A DNA stretch of 64,000 nucleotides from Chryseobacterium sp. W4I1 (GCF_030816115.1 NZ_JAUSXQ010000001.1:2852001-2916000), one strand, 5' to 3'. Shown: positions 37,403 through 46,609, numbered from the stretch's first letter. Notes: a model not told the origin generated them from the letters alone. Numbers and translations: made by a program.

Positions 37403-37496
37403 CGGAATTTCCTGTAAGATTTCTTTATCCTAAAATCCGATTTTGGAATAAAATTTCAGGCATTAGGCAACAATTTACCATCAATGGTGACTTTTT

Positions 37497-38531
37497 TTAC
37501 TTCAGTTTATAGCTTCTTTTTAAATACAAACTTGCTTTCACCAATAAGATCAATACGGGAACTTCTACCAAAGGGCCGATAACTCCTACAAAAGCCTGGG
37601 ATGAATGAATTCCAAAAACAGCAATACTTACAGCAATAGCCAATTCAAAATTATTTCCTGTCGCTGTAAAAGCAATAGAAACATTTTTATCATAAGGGAC
37701 CCTGAGCCATTTGTTTATTAAAAAACTGATAAAAAACATCAATACAAAATAAATGATCAGTGGAATTGCAATTTTTACAACATCCATAGGCAGTTCCAAC
37801 ATTTTACCTCCTTTTAAACTAAACATTAAGACAATCGTAAATAATAAGGCATATAAAGTAACCGGTGAGATGGCGGGAATGAATTTTTGACTGTACCATT
37901 CTTTTCCTTTGAACTTCGTGAGAAAATAACGGCTTAGAAAACCTGCTAAAAAAGGAATTCCCAGATAAATTAAAACGCTTTCCGTTACATCGCTGATGGG
38001 TACTGAAACATTAAAATTACCCAGTCCTAATTTTTGAGGAAGAATATTGATAAACAGCCATACCAGAAAACTATAGGATATGATTTGAAAAATACTATTT
38101 AAGGCGATCAGCAAGGCTGCATATTCCCGGTTTCCTTTTGCCAGATCATTCCAGACAATAACCATGGCAATACACCTTGCCAGGCCAATCAGGATAAGCC
38201 CTGTCATGAAATCGGGTTCATTTTTAAGAAAAATAACGGCTAAAACAAACATTAAGACAGGACCTACAATCCAATTTAATATTAATGAAACGGATATCAC
38301 TTTTTTATCCCGCACCACCTGTGGCAATAAGCTGTAATCTACTTTCGCCAAAGGTGGATACATCATCAGGATTAATCCTATAGCTAAGGGGATATTGGTG
38401 GTCCCTGAAGAAAATGAATTGGTGATTACAGAGATGCCAGGAAAAAAATATCCCAAACCGACTCCAATGATCATGGCCAGAAAAATCCAAAGTGTTAAAT
38501 ACCGATCCAGAAATTTTAATTTGGTCTTCAT
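37497..38531 (-). CDS. acr3: ACR3-type arsenite efflux transporter
   Basis: The 344-residue protein has ten hydrophobic segments and the ACR3 marks: FLDRYLTLWIFLAMIIGVGLG at the start, IGLILMMYPPLAKVDY, LIGLARCIAMVIVWNDLAKGN with the conserved Cys, and FTATGNNFELAIAVSIAVFG near the end. It exports arsenite across the inner membrane. It is the last gene of the ars operon, 1 bp after arsC. Confidence 0.92.
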   Translation of the reverse strand: MKTKLKFLDRYLTLWIFLAMIIGVGLGYFFPGISVITNSFSSGTTNIPLAIGLILMMYPPLAKVDYSLLPQVVRDKKVISVSLILNWIVGPVLMFVLAVIFLKNEPDFMTGLILIGLARCIAMVIVWNDLAKGNREYAALLIALNSIFQIISYSFLVWLFINILPQKLGLGNFNVSVPISDVTESVLIYLGIPFLAGFLSRYFLTKFKGKEWYSQKFIPAISPVTLYALLFTIVLMFSLKGGKMLELPMDVVKIAIPLIIYFVLMFFISFLINKWLRVPYDKNVSIAFTATGNNFELAIAVSIAVFGIHSSQAFVGVIGPLVEVPVLILLVKASLYLKRSYKLK

Positions 38532-38532
38532 T

Positions 38533-39153
38533 TTAATGATTTATTTGGGAAAAAACATAAAACATTTCGGCACCAATCTGCAGACTTCTTTCTCTGTATA
38601 TCCTGGTTTGTTCAGGTGTGGCATTTGAAATTTTCGGATCTTCAAAGGTAACGGGAATACGTTTTTCTGCTCCTAAAATGAAGGGGCAATCTCCGTCGGC
38701 CTGTGAGCAGGTCATAATTGCAGCAAAGCCTGTACTTGGGTTGAAAATATTATCATATTTTTTAGAAAATGCAATGAGAGGTAAAGCATTTTCAGAGTAC
38801 TTAACAGCATATACAGGGTTTTCACTGTTATTTAATTTCCAGATATGAAAACCGGCTTCCATTAATGTTTCAACAACTTTAGGAAATAAAGCCGTTGTTT
38901 CCGTACCTCCGGAATAACAGTGTATATCAGGAATTTTAAAATAGGCAGATGCAGTTTGTGCCCAGATTTGAGCAAGATGACTTCTCCTTGAATTATGGGT
39001 ACAGATAAAATTAACAGATGCTGATTCCTGATTTCTTTTTTTCTGCTTTATAAAATCTATTAAGGGCTGCAGCATAGCTTTTCTTTCATCACTGATCTTC
39101 TGCAAAAGAATTTCTTCTATATGTTTTGTCAATTTAGGATACATTCCAGTCAT
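38533..39153 (-). CDS. arsC: Arsenate reductase, low-molecular-weight phosphatase type
   Basis: The 206-residue protein has an N-terminal helical extension (about 45 residues) and an LMW-phosphatase fold with the P-loop CTHNSRRS (CX5R). A further Cys pair in MTCSQADGDCPF fits the disulfide relay of thioredoxin-coupled ArsC. It should reduce arsenate to arsenite for ACR3. It follows the DUF6428 gene by 14 bp. Confidence 0.88.
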   Translation of the reverse strand: MTGMYPKLTKHIEEILLQKISDERKAMLQPLIDFIKQKKRNQESASVNFICTHNSRRSHLAQIWAQTASAYFKIPDIHCYSGGTETTALFPKVVETLMEAGFHIWKLNNSENPVYAVKYSENALPLIAFSKKYDNIFNPSTGFAAIMTCSQADGDCPFILGAEKRIPVTFEDPKISNATPEQTRIYRERSLQIGAEMFYVFSQINH

Positions 39154-39167
39154 TATAAAAGTTAATA

Positions 39168-39641
39168 TTAGCAGCAGCCAGAACCTGGTGTACAGCCAGA
39201 ACTCTGATTAGCTTTCAGCCCACTCAGGTTTATTTTTTGCTTTTCCGGAGGAATTCCACAGGCATCTGCCGCTAAACAGGCTGTCAGTTTGTTTTTTAAG
39301 ACAAAGTTTTTACCGTTAAATTCCAGATCATATTTCCCAATGGTCTGATCCTGATATTCTACTTCAATTTCAAAATCCCCGATTCCCAGCTTCTCTTCTG
39401 ACAGGTTGATGATATGCAACAATTTTCCGGGTTTAAGGCGGTGTTCATGATCATCAGCATTCCATAGCTGAAAATTTACACGCTCTTCTTTTCTGATAGT
39501 TCCTCCACAGTCGATGAAGTTTTTGATAACCATTCCTATTTCAGTAACATGGAAATGTTCCGGTACAAATTTTCCGTCTTCCAGCTGAAATTCCACATTC
39601 TCCAATCCTGGTAAAATGTTTTTAATGTCTGATAGTTTCAT
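39168..39641 (-). CDS. DUF6428 family protein of ars operons
   Basis: The 157-residue protein matches, from memory of the family, DUF6428 proteins encoded in Flavobacterial ars operons (KFVPEHFHVTEIGMVIKNFIDCGG, NFQLWNADDHEHRLKPGKLL, EVEYQDQTIGKYDLEF). No reaction is known. His and Cys residues are clustered (EHFHVTE, CLAADACG), and the C-terminus ends CTPGSGCC, a good site for a soft metal such as arsenite. It is the first gene of the arsC-acr3 operon, with an ArsR-like operator in the 56-bp gap before it. Confidence 0.72.
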   Translation of the reverse strand: MKLSDIKNILPGLENVEFQLEDGKFVPEHFHVTEIGMVIKNFIDCGGTIRKEERVNFQLWNADDHEHRLKPGKLLHIINLSEEKLGIGDFEIEVEYQDQTIGKYDLEFNGKNFVLKNKLTACLAADACGIPPEKQKINLSGLKANQSSGCTPGSGCC

Positions 39642-39662
39642 AGTTCAATATTTTAATTGTTA

Positions 39663-39680
39663 TAATGCAATATTACGATG
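39663..39680. promoter_or_regulatory. Candidate ArsR operator 2 (DUF6428-arsC-acr3)
   Basis: TAATGCAATATTACGATG differs from the site upstream of arsR at 4 of 18 positions and shares GCAATATTACGAT exactly. It lies in the 56-bp gap between arsR and the DUF6428 gene, a good place for repression. Confidence 0.6.
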
Positions 39681-39697
39681 ATTCAATTCAAAAAAAT

Positions 39698-40024
39698 TTA
39701 GCAGCAATTCTGCTTTTTAACGGTGGAAATAATATTTAGGAAGAAAGCATTTAAAATTTCAAACGCTTTTTCATCGATACAGTAGCACACAGAATTGCCT
39801 TCAATATTTCCTTTGATCAGGCCTGCATTCTTTAATTCTTTCAGATGTTGTGAAACCGTGGGCTGCGCAAGGGGAAGTTCATTAACGATATCCCCGCATA
39901 TGCATTCATTAACTTTCAGAAGATATTCAATGATGGCAATTCTTGCCGGATGCCCTAAAGCTTTAGCAATGACCGCAATTTTATTCTGCTCATCTGTAAA
40001 GAAATCTGTTTTTGTAGCGCCCAT
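39698..40024 (-). CDS. arsR: ArsR-family arsenic-responsive repressor
   Basis: The 108-residue winged-helix protein has the ArsR layout: ALGHPARIAIIEYLL, then NECICGDIV (Cys41 and Cys43 in the usual metal-sensing helix), LPLAQPTVSQHLKEL as the recognition helix, and GNSVCYCIDEKAF. It ends NCC (Cys107/108), an extra vicinal thiol pair. It should release the ars promoters on binding arsenite or antimonite. Operator-like repeats flank it on both sides. Confidence 0.9.
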   Translation of the reverse strand: MGATKTDFFTDEQNKIAVIAKALGHPARIAIIEYLLKVNECICGDIVNELPLAQPTVSQHLKELKNAGLIKGNIEGNSVCYCIDEKAFEILNAFFLNIISTVKKQNCC

Positions 40025-40036
40025 GACATTTATTTA

Positions 40037-40054
40037 TATCGCAATATTACGATA
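40037..40054. promoter_or_regulatory. Candidate ArsR operator 1 (arsR)
   Basis: TATCGCAATATTACGATA is an 18-bp palindrome broken only at positions 6 and 13. It lies 13 bp before the arsR start. Confidence 0.65.
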
Positions 40055-40082
40055 ATATATTTTAGCAACAAAATTTTTAACT

Positions 40083-40111
40083 AAAAATCCCCGCAGAAAT
40101 TTCCGCAGGGA
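40083..40111 (-). terminator. Terminator between the flavoprotein gene and arsR
   Basis: TCCCCGCAGAAATTTCCGCAGGGA (40088-40111) forms a stem with one mismatch and is followed on the minus strand by a short T-run. It lies 24 bp after the end of the flavoprotein gene. Confidence 0.7.
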
Positions 40112-40134
40112 CCGCACCAATTTATAATATATAA

Positions 40135-41034
40135 TTAAAAACTTTCTTCTGCAAGCTCTTTATTGACAATAGCCCCGGTGAAATTTCCCTGGGCAACAGC
40201 ATTGGCTACAGACCTCATCATGGTGACATTGTCACCGCAGGCAAAGACACCGGAAATATTGGTTTTATGCATAGGATCAATTTTGATAAAACCATGTTCG
40301 GTAAGCTCACAGCCGAGATCTCTGGAAGGGTTGACGTTCTGTTCAAATGGTATTTTAGCATACAGTACTTTTAAAGAGATTTCTTTTCCGTTTTTAAAGA
40401 TGACTTTCCGGATATTCCCGTTTTCGTGCGTTATTTTTTCGATTTCATCTTCAACCAGAATGATATTATTTTGAGCCAGTTTGCTTTTCTGATCTTCTGA
40501 AAGAGTGGACACGCCGTTACTGAATATAAAAAGATCTTTCGTCAGGTTATACACCAGTTTTGAAAACTCAAAGGCCATATCACCATCTGAAAAAATTCCG
40601 GTCACTTCATTTTTCACTTCATAGCCATGGCAATATGGGCAATGCAGGACTGAAATCCCCCAGCATTCTGCAAACCCGGGAATATCCGGCATCATGTCTT
40701 TCACTCCTGATGCAAGAATCAGCTTTTTAGCGTAAAATTTTTCGCCGCCAGAGGTTTCTGTTTCAAATCCTTCATCTGTTTTTTTCAATTTTATGACGGT
40801 GCCTTCATGAAACTTCACGGTGTCATATGCTTCGACCTGTTTGCGGGCCAGATCAGCAATTTCTTTTGGTGCTTTTCCATCATGGGTAATAAAGTTATGT
40901 GAATGGGGTGTCTGCCAGTTGCATGGCTTCCCACTGTCGATGATCAGAATATTTCTTAATGATCTGCCTAATGCCATTCCTGCTGATAGTCCGGCATAGC
41001 TTCCGCCTATGATAATAACGTCAAAATTTTTCAT
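40135..41034 (-). CDS. Thioredoxin-reductase-like NAD(P)/FAD oxidoreductase
   Basis: The 299-residue flavoprotein has the FAD-binding FDVIIIGGSYAGLSAGMALG, the redox Cys pair in LHCPYCHGYE, and a C-terminal FAD site (GVFACGDNVTMMRSVANAVAQGN). The CPYC differs from the CATC of housekeeping TrxB, so it fits the broader TrxR-like group. The NADPH-binding GxGxxA motif is poor. A 19-residue longer frame (start 41091) lacks family support. It lies just upstream of arsR, with an operator-like repeat before it, so it may serve arsenic reduction. Confidence 0.8.
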   Translation of the reverse strand: MKNFDVIIIGGSYAGLSAGMALGRSLRNILIIDSGKPCNWQTPHSHNFITHDGKAPKEIADLARKQVEAYDTVKFHEGTVIKLKKTDEGFETETSGGEKFYAKKLILASGVKDMMPDIPGFAECWGISVLHCPYCHGYEVKNEVTGIFSDGDMAFEFSKLVYNLTKDLFIFSNGVSTLSEDQKSKLAQNNIILVEDEIEKITHENGNIRKVIFKNGKEISLKVLYAKIPFEQNVNPSRDLGCELTEHGFIKIDPMHKTNISGVFACGDNVTMMRSVANAVAQGNFTGAIVNKELAEESF

Positions 41035-41110
41035 TTTACTAAAATATTGGCTGTTAGTCTGTTTTCCTTTTAACTGTTCGCTTTCATACAAAGTTAAAAT
41101 AAAATCTCAT

Positions 41111-41131
41111 TAATGCAATAATGTTGCGTTA
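41111..41131. promoter_or_regulatory. Candidate ArsR-like operator 3 (flavoprotein gene)
   Basis: TAATGCAA and TTGCGTTA form an inverted repeat with one mismatch around a 5-base spacer. The 10 bases TAATGCAATA also occur in operator 2. It lies 77 bp before the flavoprotein start. Confidence 0.45.
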
Positions 41132-41241
41132 ATATTTATCATGATAATGAAAAAATATAAAAAAACAGCTGATTTTAAACTTATTAGATTTAGAATCAGC
41201 TGTCAGCTATTATTTATTGTCGGATATGATCTGCGGATCAA

Positions 41242-41808
41242 TTATTTTCGAAAAGTTTTATGGTGTAGTATTATTTCTGCTTTAATGTTGTCAATCTTTT
41301 CTGACCAAAAATTAATATATTCTCTTCTTTCAGGAAATTCTTTTTCTGTTTTACGTTGGCTATTGACTATATAGCTTTCATACTCGTTCAAAATATTTTT
41401 TAAATACTGCTCATAATCTGCAGGCTTTTGAGGAATATACCCAATTCCATCACAACCGCAGCTATGAAAACATCTTCCTATTCTAAAGAGTCCTTCTACA
41501 ATTTTCCATTCTTTAACAGCTGTTTTCTTAGGTGCTTTAAAATCTTTTCCTAAGTCTGCCATTAGGTTTCCACATTCGGGACATTTGATCTGCCTTGATT
41601 TGATCTTTTTTGTGAGTTCATCCAGTTCTTCTTTTTTAGCTTTTGTAAAAACATCTCCCACATTCCTTATCGTTCCATCCGGTTGGTGATAGACTTTTTC
41701 TTTTTTTATTCTTGAAAGAATGTCATCCATATCGGCCTGTTTAAATGATTTTTTACATTTAAAACAAGTGTAATGGGATTTATATGTTTTTCGGGCATAC
41801 CTGCACAT
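41242..41808 (-). CDS. Zinc-ribbon protein of unknown function
   Basis: I do not recognise a named family. The 188-residue protein has an N-terminal CFKCKK (Cys pair about 15-18) and a second pair CPECGN about 75-78, which could bind zinc together. An HSCGCDGIGY segment follows near 115. The rest is charged and helical, with no signal peptide or membrane helix, so it is probably cytoplasmic. It has no operon partner. Confidence 0.65.
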   Translation of the reverse strand: MCRYARKTYKSHYTCFKCKKSFKQADMDDILSRIKKEKVYHQPDGTIRNVGDVFTKAKKEELDELTKKIKSRQIKCPECGNLMADLGKDFKAPKKTAVKEWKIVEGLFRIGRCFHSCGCDGIGYIPQKPADYEQYLKNILNEYESYIVNSQRKTEKEFPERREYINFWSEKIDNIKAEIILHHKTFRK

Positions 41809-41869
41809 GTCTTTATTTTAATACCAAATTTACCAATTCCATTTCAGAGATGAACAGCTCTTATTAATA

Positions 41870-41900
41870 AAAAATCCTGAGAAAAAATTCCCAGGATCTT
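41870..41900 (-). terminator. Terminator of the MacAB-like operon
   Basis: AAATCCTG pairs with CAGGATCTT around GAGAAAAAATTCC, and a T-run follows on the minus strand. It lies 29 bp after the adaptor gene stop. Confidence 0.8.
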
Positions 41901-41928
41901 ACAGTTTAAATATAATAGTGATCGTTTA

Positions 41929-43122
41929 CTATTTTTTCTTTTCTTTAAGCTCTTCTTTGTCTTTATCAGAAGGGTTCCATACTTTCACTTCAGAGTCTTT
42001 GGTTATTCCGGAAAGGATCTGCACATTGATTCCATCGCTGGCCCCTAGTTTTACATATACTTTCTTGAACTTCCCATCCGGCTGTTTCACTTCTACGAAA
42101 GGCGTGTCTTTACCATTTTTCTTTTCATACTGAACAAGCGATTCATCCAACAGCAGTGCATTTTTTTCAGACTTCAATACAATTTCACCGTTAGCTGAGA
42201 ATCCTGCTCTGATGTATTCATTGTTAGGATTGGTTACATCCCCTTCTACCGGGAATTTGATGGTTCCTAAATTATCTTTCCCTTTTGGAGCAATCATTGT
42301 AAGTTTTCCGGGGAATGTTTTGTTTTGAAGGGCACCGATTACGATTTTCATATCCATTCCCTGCTTTAGTTTTCCTGCCTGAGCCTCATCTATTTCTCCC
42401 TGGAAGATCAGGGAATTAAGATCTGCAATAGAACAGATGGTTGTTCCAGCATTGAAAGAGTTAGCCTCAATTACCTGGCTTCCTACTTTTACGGGAACTT
42501 CAAGAACGGTACCTGCTGCTTTGGAGCGGATCTGCGTTGTTGCCAAGCCCTGAAGTTCAGGCGTAGCACCGGTTTTTACAATCTGTAATCTTTTTTGAGC
42601 CGTTGCCAATTGCTGATTGGCATTTCTGAGAGTCTGCTGCTGTGAAAAAAGCTGCTGCTGTGAGTTCAGATAATCCTGCTTAGAAATGACACCCTGATTA
42701 TACAGTTTCTCCTGCATAGCAAACTGTTTCTGCATATTATCAACGTTCATTTTAGCATTATTGATCTGCAACTGTGAGTTTACCACTTCCTGCTGAGCAT
42801 TGTTGACGTCAGCAATATTAGGAATGATTCTCACGGTAGCAATCAGCTGTCCCGCTGTTACCCTATCGCCTTCATCCACTAAAATTTTATCAATGATTCC
42901 CGCAATGTTCGGTTTGATCTCAATTTCTTCCTTGGGAACAATTTTTCCTGTGGCCATTACCTTGTCTTCCATGTTCTGGTAGCTTGGTTTTCTGGTCAGG
43001 AAAGCTTCACTTTCTTTAGAATTTGATTTCACGAGATACCCGATCCCGGAGAACAATGCCACTGCAAATAAAAGCCCCAGTACAATATAAATGGCTTTTT
43101 TCCAAGTGAATTTCTTTTTCAT
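41929..43122 (-). CDS. MacA-like periplasmic adaptor (HlyD family)
   Basis: The 397-residue protein has an N-terminal anchor helix (residues about 9-30), a barrel-sandwich half (GIIDKILVDEGDRVTAGQLIATV), a long coiled coil (residues about 105-180) and the second half with AAGTVLEVPVKVGSQV. It would bridge the inner-membrane permeases and an outer-membrane channel. It is the last gene of the ABC operon. No TolC-like gene is found in the window. Confidence 0.88.
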   Translation of the reverse strand: MKKKFTWKKAIYIVLGLLFAVALFSGIGYLVKSNSKESEAFLTRKPSYQNMEDKVMATGKIVPKEEIEIKPNIAGIIDKILVDEGDRVTAGQLIATVRIIPNIADVNNAQQEVVNSQLQINNAKMNVDNMQKQFAMQEKLYNQGVISKQDYLNSQQQLFSQQQTLRNANQQLATAQKRLQIVKTGATPELQGLATTQIRSKAAGTVLEVPVKVGSQVIEANSFNAGTTICSIADLNSLIFQGEIDEAQAGKLKQGMDMKIVIGALQNKTFPGKLTMIAPKGKDNLGTIKFPVEGDVTNPNNEYIRAGFSANGEIVLKSEKNALLLDESLVQYEKKNGKDTPFVEVKQPDGKFKKVYVKLGASDGINVQILSGITKDSEVKVWNPSDKDKEELKEKKK

Positions 43123-43235
43123 ATATCTAGTTTATTTTTTACTATTAAAAGAAGAAAATTAATTAAAGGATTTAAATATTTCAAACTTTAAAATCCAGTC
43201 ATTTTCAAATTATGTTGTTATTAATTATCACGTTA

Positions 43236-44507
43236 TTACTCTGATCTCAGCGCTTCAATTGGTCTGATTTTTACGGCTCGCTGTGCCGGGATCATCCCGA
43301 TAATCAGGCCGAGGATAACCATTACAGCCATGGCTCCAAATACGTTTCCGTAATTTACCGTCGGATTATAGAATGGGAAATCATCCTGACCTTGGGTTAC
43401 TATATTTAAAATGATCAGAACAAAGATCCCACACATGAAACCGAGAATCCCCGAGGACAGTGTAATGACAACACTTTCCAACAGAATTTGATTTCTTACT
43501 TCTGCAGGCTTTGCTCCTAGCGCTCTTCTGATTCCAATTTCTTTTGTTCTTTCTTTTACAGTGATCAGAAGGATATTCGAGATGGCAATTACTCCGGCCA
43601 GAATAGTCAGCGTTCCTACAATAATAGTCAGAAGCTGCATCCCGGTAAGGAAGCCTGTGAGCTTTTTAAATTCTTTTCCCAGATTGAAGCTTCCAAAAGC
43701 ATTGGTATCTTCGGGAGATACTTTATTTTTCGTTTTCAGCACCTGTTTTACATCTTCCTCTACTCCGTTCACATTAGCATTGGGCTTACTTACAATCGCA
43801 AACATGTCGATCTGTTCTCCGGCATTATACATTTTGGTATACGTTGAAAGCGGAATAAAAGCAGTCTGGTCATTTTCAAACCCCCCACCTTTTTTTACTC
43901 TGAAAACACCTATGACATTAAAAAATATCCCTTTTATATTGACCTGCTTTCCAACGGGATTTTCTTTTTTCTTGGCATCGAAAAAGTTTTTATAGATTTC
44001 TTCACCAATCACAACTACATTTTTATTTCCCTGGACATCAGCATCATTGATATAACGCCCGAAAATAAGTTTCTTTTCAGAGATTTTGTTACCCACAGAA
44101 TAATCTCCTGTAAGAGAATAGGTGCCATTCTTACCGTTCCTTGACATGGATTCACCGGGGGTTCCGGTAAAGCTTCCTCTGGCATTTTGTGGCGAGATAT
44201 AATCTATGGCAATCACTTTTCTTTTCAGCATATCCATATCAGATAACTGAAGATGAACTTCTCTTCCTTTAGGAAATCCTTCATAGGGAATAGAGGTTTT
44301 CTGAGCCCAAAGAAAAATAGAGTTGGTTGCAAATCCAGAAAATAGCTTATCAAAACCATTTTCCATCCCTTTTGCCGCTCCAAGAAGACTCACATACAAA
44401 AACATTCCCCAGCCTACACCAATCATGGTAAGGAACGTACGAAGCTTATTATTCCTCAGTGAATAATAAATTTCCTGCCAAGTATCTTTTTTAAATAAAA
44501 TGTTCAC
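43236..44507 (-). CDS. MacB-type ABC transporter permease
   Basis: The 423-residue protein has an N-terminal helix (LRTFLTMIGVGWGMFLYVSLLG), a large periplasmic MacB core domain (about 60-280) and three C-terminal helices with the FtsX-like motif KERTKEIGIRRALGA. The end PIEALRSE is standard. It is the second permease of the operon, similar to the one at 44599. Confidence 0.9.
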   Translation of the reverse strand: MNILFKKDTWQEIYYSLRNNKLRTFLTMIGVGWGMFLYVSLLGAAKGMENGFDKLFSGFATNSIFLWAQKTSIPYEGFPKGREVHLQLSDMDMLKRKVIAIDYISPQNARGSFTGTPGESMSRNGKNGTYSLTGDYSVGNKISEKKLIFGRYINDADVQGNKNVVVIGEEIYKNFFDAKKKENPVGKQVNIKGIFFNVIGVFRVKKGGGFENDQTAFIPLSTYTKMYNAGEQIDMFAIVSKPNANVNGVEEDVKQVLKTKNKVSPEDTNAFGSFNLGKEFKKLTGFLTGMQLLTIIVGTLTILAGVIAISNILLITVKERTKEIGIRRALGAKPAEVRNQILLESVVITLSSGILGFMCGIFVLIILNIVTQGQDDFPFYNPTVNYGNVFGAMAVMVILGLIIGMIPAQRAVKIRPIEALRSE

Positions 44508-44598
44508 TTCTTTGAGTTATAAGTTTATAATATATATAATGATGACTGATAATTGATCAATGATACTGTTCTAAGAATCAACATCTATTATCAAATCA

Positions 44599-45828
44599 TT
44601 ATTCTGTTCTTAACGCTTCTATCGGTTTAATTCTCGAAGCTCTATATGCCGGAACAAATCCTGCAATGAGCCCTGAAAATACGAGGGCAATAAATGCCAT
44701 AAAAATGGTCACCCACCCCACACTCGGGCTTTTGATGAAATATTCTTCAAGACTGTCTCCTATTAAACTGAGCGCCAGAACTCCTACACCAACTCCTACA
44801 ATACCTGAAACTACTGTTATCACAACACTTTCCTGCACAATTAGTGCTACAATACTTCTTGGTTTGGCACCGATAGCCTTACGGACACCGATCTCTTTGG
44901 TTCTTTCTTTAACGATATACACCATGATATTGCTGATCCCGATGATCCCCGCCAGTAATGTTCCCAGTCCGATAAACCCTACAATAATGGTTAATACAGC
45001 CATAAACTGGAAGGTTTCGTTCATGTTCTTGGCATTATTCCAGACGCGGACCCCGTTTTCATCGTCGGGAGCTACATTCTTCCTTGATTTTAACCTGTCT
45101 TTAAGTTCATCACCATATTTAATGGCTTCTTCCGGGGTTAGCTTTTCATTATAGGCAATATAAGCAGTGGATACTGTATCCGAGCCTTTTTTCATCTGCT
45201 GAAGTGTAGTAATGGGAACAGTAATGTGCCTCTCGTCCCAGTCCCCGCCATCATCAGAAAAAACACCTACTACTTTGAACATGGTTCCGTTGATATTCAG
45301 ATCTTTCCCTACGGGGCTTCCGTTCTTGATCAGGTCACGCTGAACCATTCTTCCTATGACCGCTACATTTTGCTTTCTCTGGAGATCCATAGACGTCAGA
45401 TAGCGTCCGTCCAGCATCTTTCTGTTTTCGATAATCTTCTCTCCCGGCTCTGCACCATTGATCTGGTAAGTGCCGCTTTCTTTACCATACTTCACCATTA
45501 AACTTGTAGTATATCTCGGGCTGGCATCACCTACTTTTCCTTTATCTGTATTGATCAGAAAATCGTAGTCGTCATTATTCATCGTGACTGTTCTGTCAGA
45601 CTGAAGCCCTTTATAAGCCATGGTCGTTTTGCCGGTATAGATCGTGATAAGATTCTGTGCATCTCTTGCAAAGCCTGCTGTAAATGCATTCTGCAACCCC
45701 TTTCCTATTCCGAAAAGAACCACAAAAATAAACAGCCCCAAAGCCACCGTAAACCCCGAAAGCACTGTCCGCAATACATTACTGCGAATAGAACTGAATA
45801 TTTCCTGCCAACGATCTAGGTCAAACAT
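44599..45828 (-). CDS. MacB-type ABC transporter permease
   Basis: The 409-residue protein shares the plan of the neighbour at 43236: N-terminal RWQEIFSSIRSNVLRTVLSGFTV, periplasmic core, then KERTKEIGVRKAIGAKPRS and the end PIEALRTE. The two are probably an old duplication and may form a heterodimer. The ATPase gene is upstream. Confidence 0.9.
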   Translation of the reverse strand: MFDLDRWQEIFSSIRSNVLRTVLSGFTVALGLFIFVVLFGIGKGLQNAFTAGFARDAQNLITIYTGKTTMAYKGLQSDRTVTMNNDDYDFLINTDKGKVGDASPRYTTSLMVKYGKESGTYQINGAEPGEKIIENRKMLDGRYLTSMDLQRKQNVAVIGRMVQRDLIKNGSPVGKDLNINGTMFKVVGVFSDDGGDWDERHITVPITTLQQMKKGSDTVSTAYIAYNEKLTPEEAIKYGDELKDRLKSRKNVAPDDENGVRVWNNAKNMNETFQFMAVLTIIVGFIGLGTLLAGIIGISNIMVYIVKERTKEIGVRKAIGAKPRSIVALIVQESVVITVVSGIVGVGVGVLALSLIGDSLEEYFIKSPSVGWVTIFMAFIALVFSGLIAGFVPAYRASRIKPIEALRTE

Positions 45829-45919
45829 TTTTTATTGGTATTTAAAGATTGAAAAATTTAAAGATTAAGCTCTAAATTTTTCAAATTATCTCATTATCAA
45901 ATTTTCAAATCAGCACATT

Positions 45920-46609
45920 CTACAAAACAATCTGCTTAATAAACTCATCACTTTCGATGATACCATCTTTCAGGATTACATTTCTTTTGGTTTGTGCAGC
46001 TACATCCGGCTCGTGGGTTACAACAATGATCGTTCTCCCTTCGTTATTGATGTCCTGAAGAAGTTTCATAATATCATGCGTTGTTTTGGAATCCAGAGCC
46101 CCGGTAGGCTCATCTGCCAGAACCACTTTAGGATCCGTAATCAGTGCTCGTGCGATAGCAACCCTTTGTTTCTGTCCTCCTGACAGTTCATTGGGTAAGT
46201 GACCTGCCCACTGTGCAAGACCAACTTTTTCCAGATATTCCAATGCCTTCTGGTTACGCTCTTTTCTCGGAACATTCTGATAGTATAAAGGAAGCGCTAC
46301 ATTTTCCAAAGCCGTTTTATAGCTGATCAGGTTGAAAGACTGAAATATAAAGCCCAGAAATTTACTTCTGTACTCTGCAGCTTTCACTTCAGAAAGGTGT
46401 TCGATAGGAACGTTATCCAGCTCATAAGTCCCTGAATCTTTTTCATCCAGAATACCGATGATATTAAGAAGGGTAGATTTTCCGGAACCGGAACTTCCCA
46501 TAATAGAAACAAACTCGCCCTCGGAAATATTAAGATTAATTCCCTTAAGAACGTGAAGCTTGCTTTTGCCCGTATCGTATGACTTATGTAAATCCTGAAT
46601 TACTAACAT
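45920..46609 (-). CDS. ABC transporter ATP-binding protein (MacB/LolD type)
   Basis: The 229-residue ATPase has Walker [10 protein letters not shown], the Q-loop FQSFNLI, the signature [15 protein letters not shown], Walker [14 protein letters not shown] and the H-loop VVTHEPD. It belongs to the MacB/LolD group that uses FtsX-like permeases for mechanotransmission. It is the first gene of the four-gene operon. Confidence 0.94.
   Translation of the reverse strand: MLVIQDLHKSYDTGKSKLHVLKGINLNISEGEFVSIMGSSGSGKSTLLNIIGILDEKDSGTYELDNVPIEHLSEVKAAEYRSKFLGFIFQSFNLISYKTALENVALPLYYQNVPRKERNQKALEYLEKVGLAQWAGHLPNELSGGQKQRVAIARALITDPKVVLADEPTGALDSKTTHDIMKLLQDINNEGRTIIVVTHEPDVAAQTKRNVILKDGIIESDEFIKQIVL

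Noticed and set aside
37479..37500. A hairpin with T-run near the end of acr3 on the plus strand.
   Set aside because: The stem is only five base pairs and no plus-strand gene would end there.
43236..45828. The two adjacent permease genes as one frameshifted gene.
   Set aside because: Each has a complete N-terminal helix, periplasmic core and the terminal PIEALR motif, so they are two full genes.
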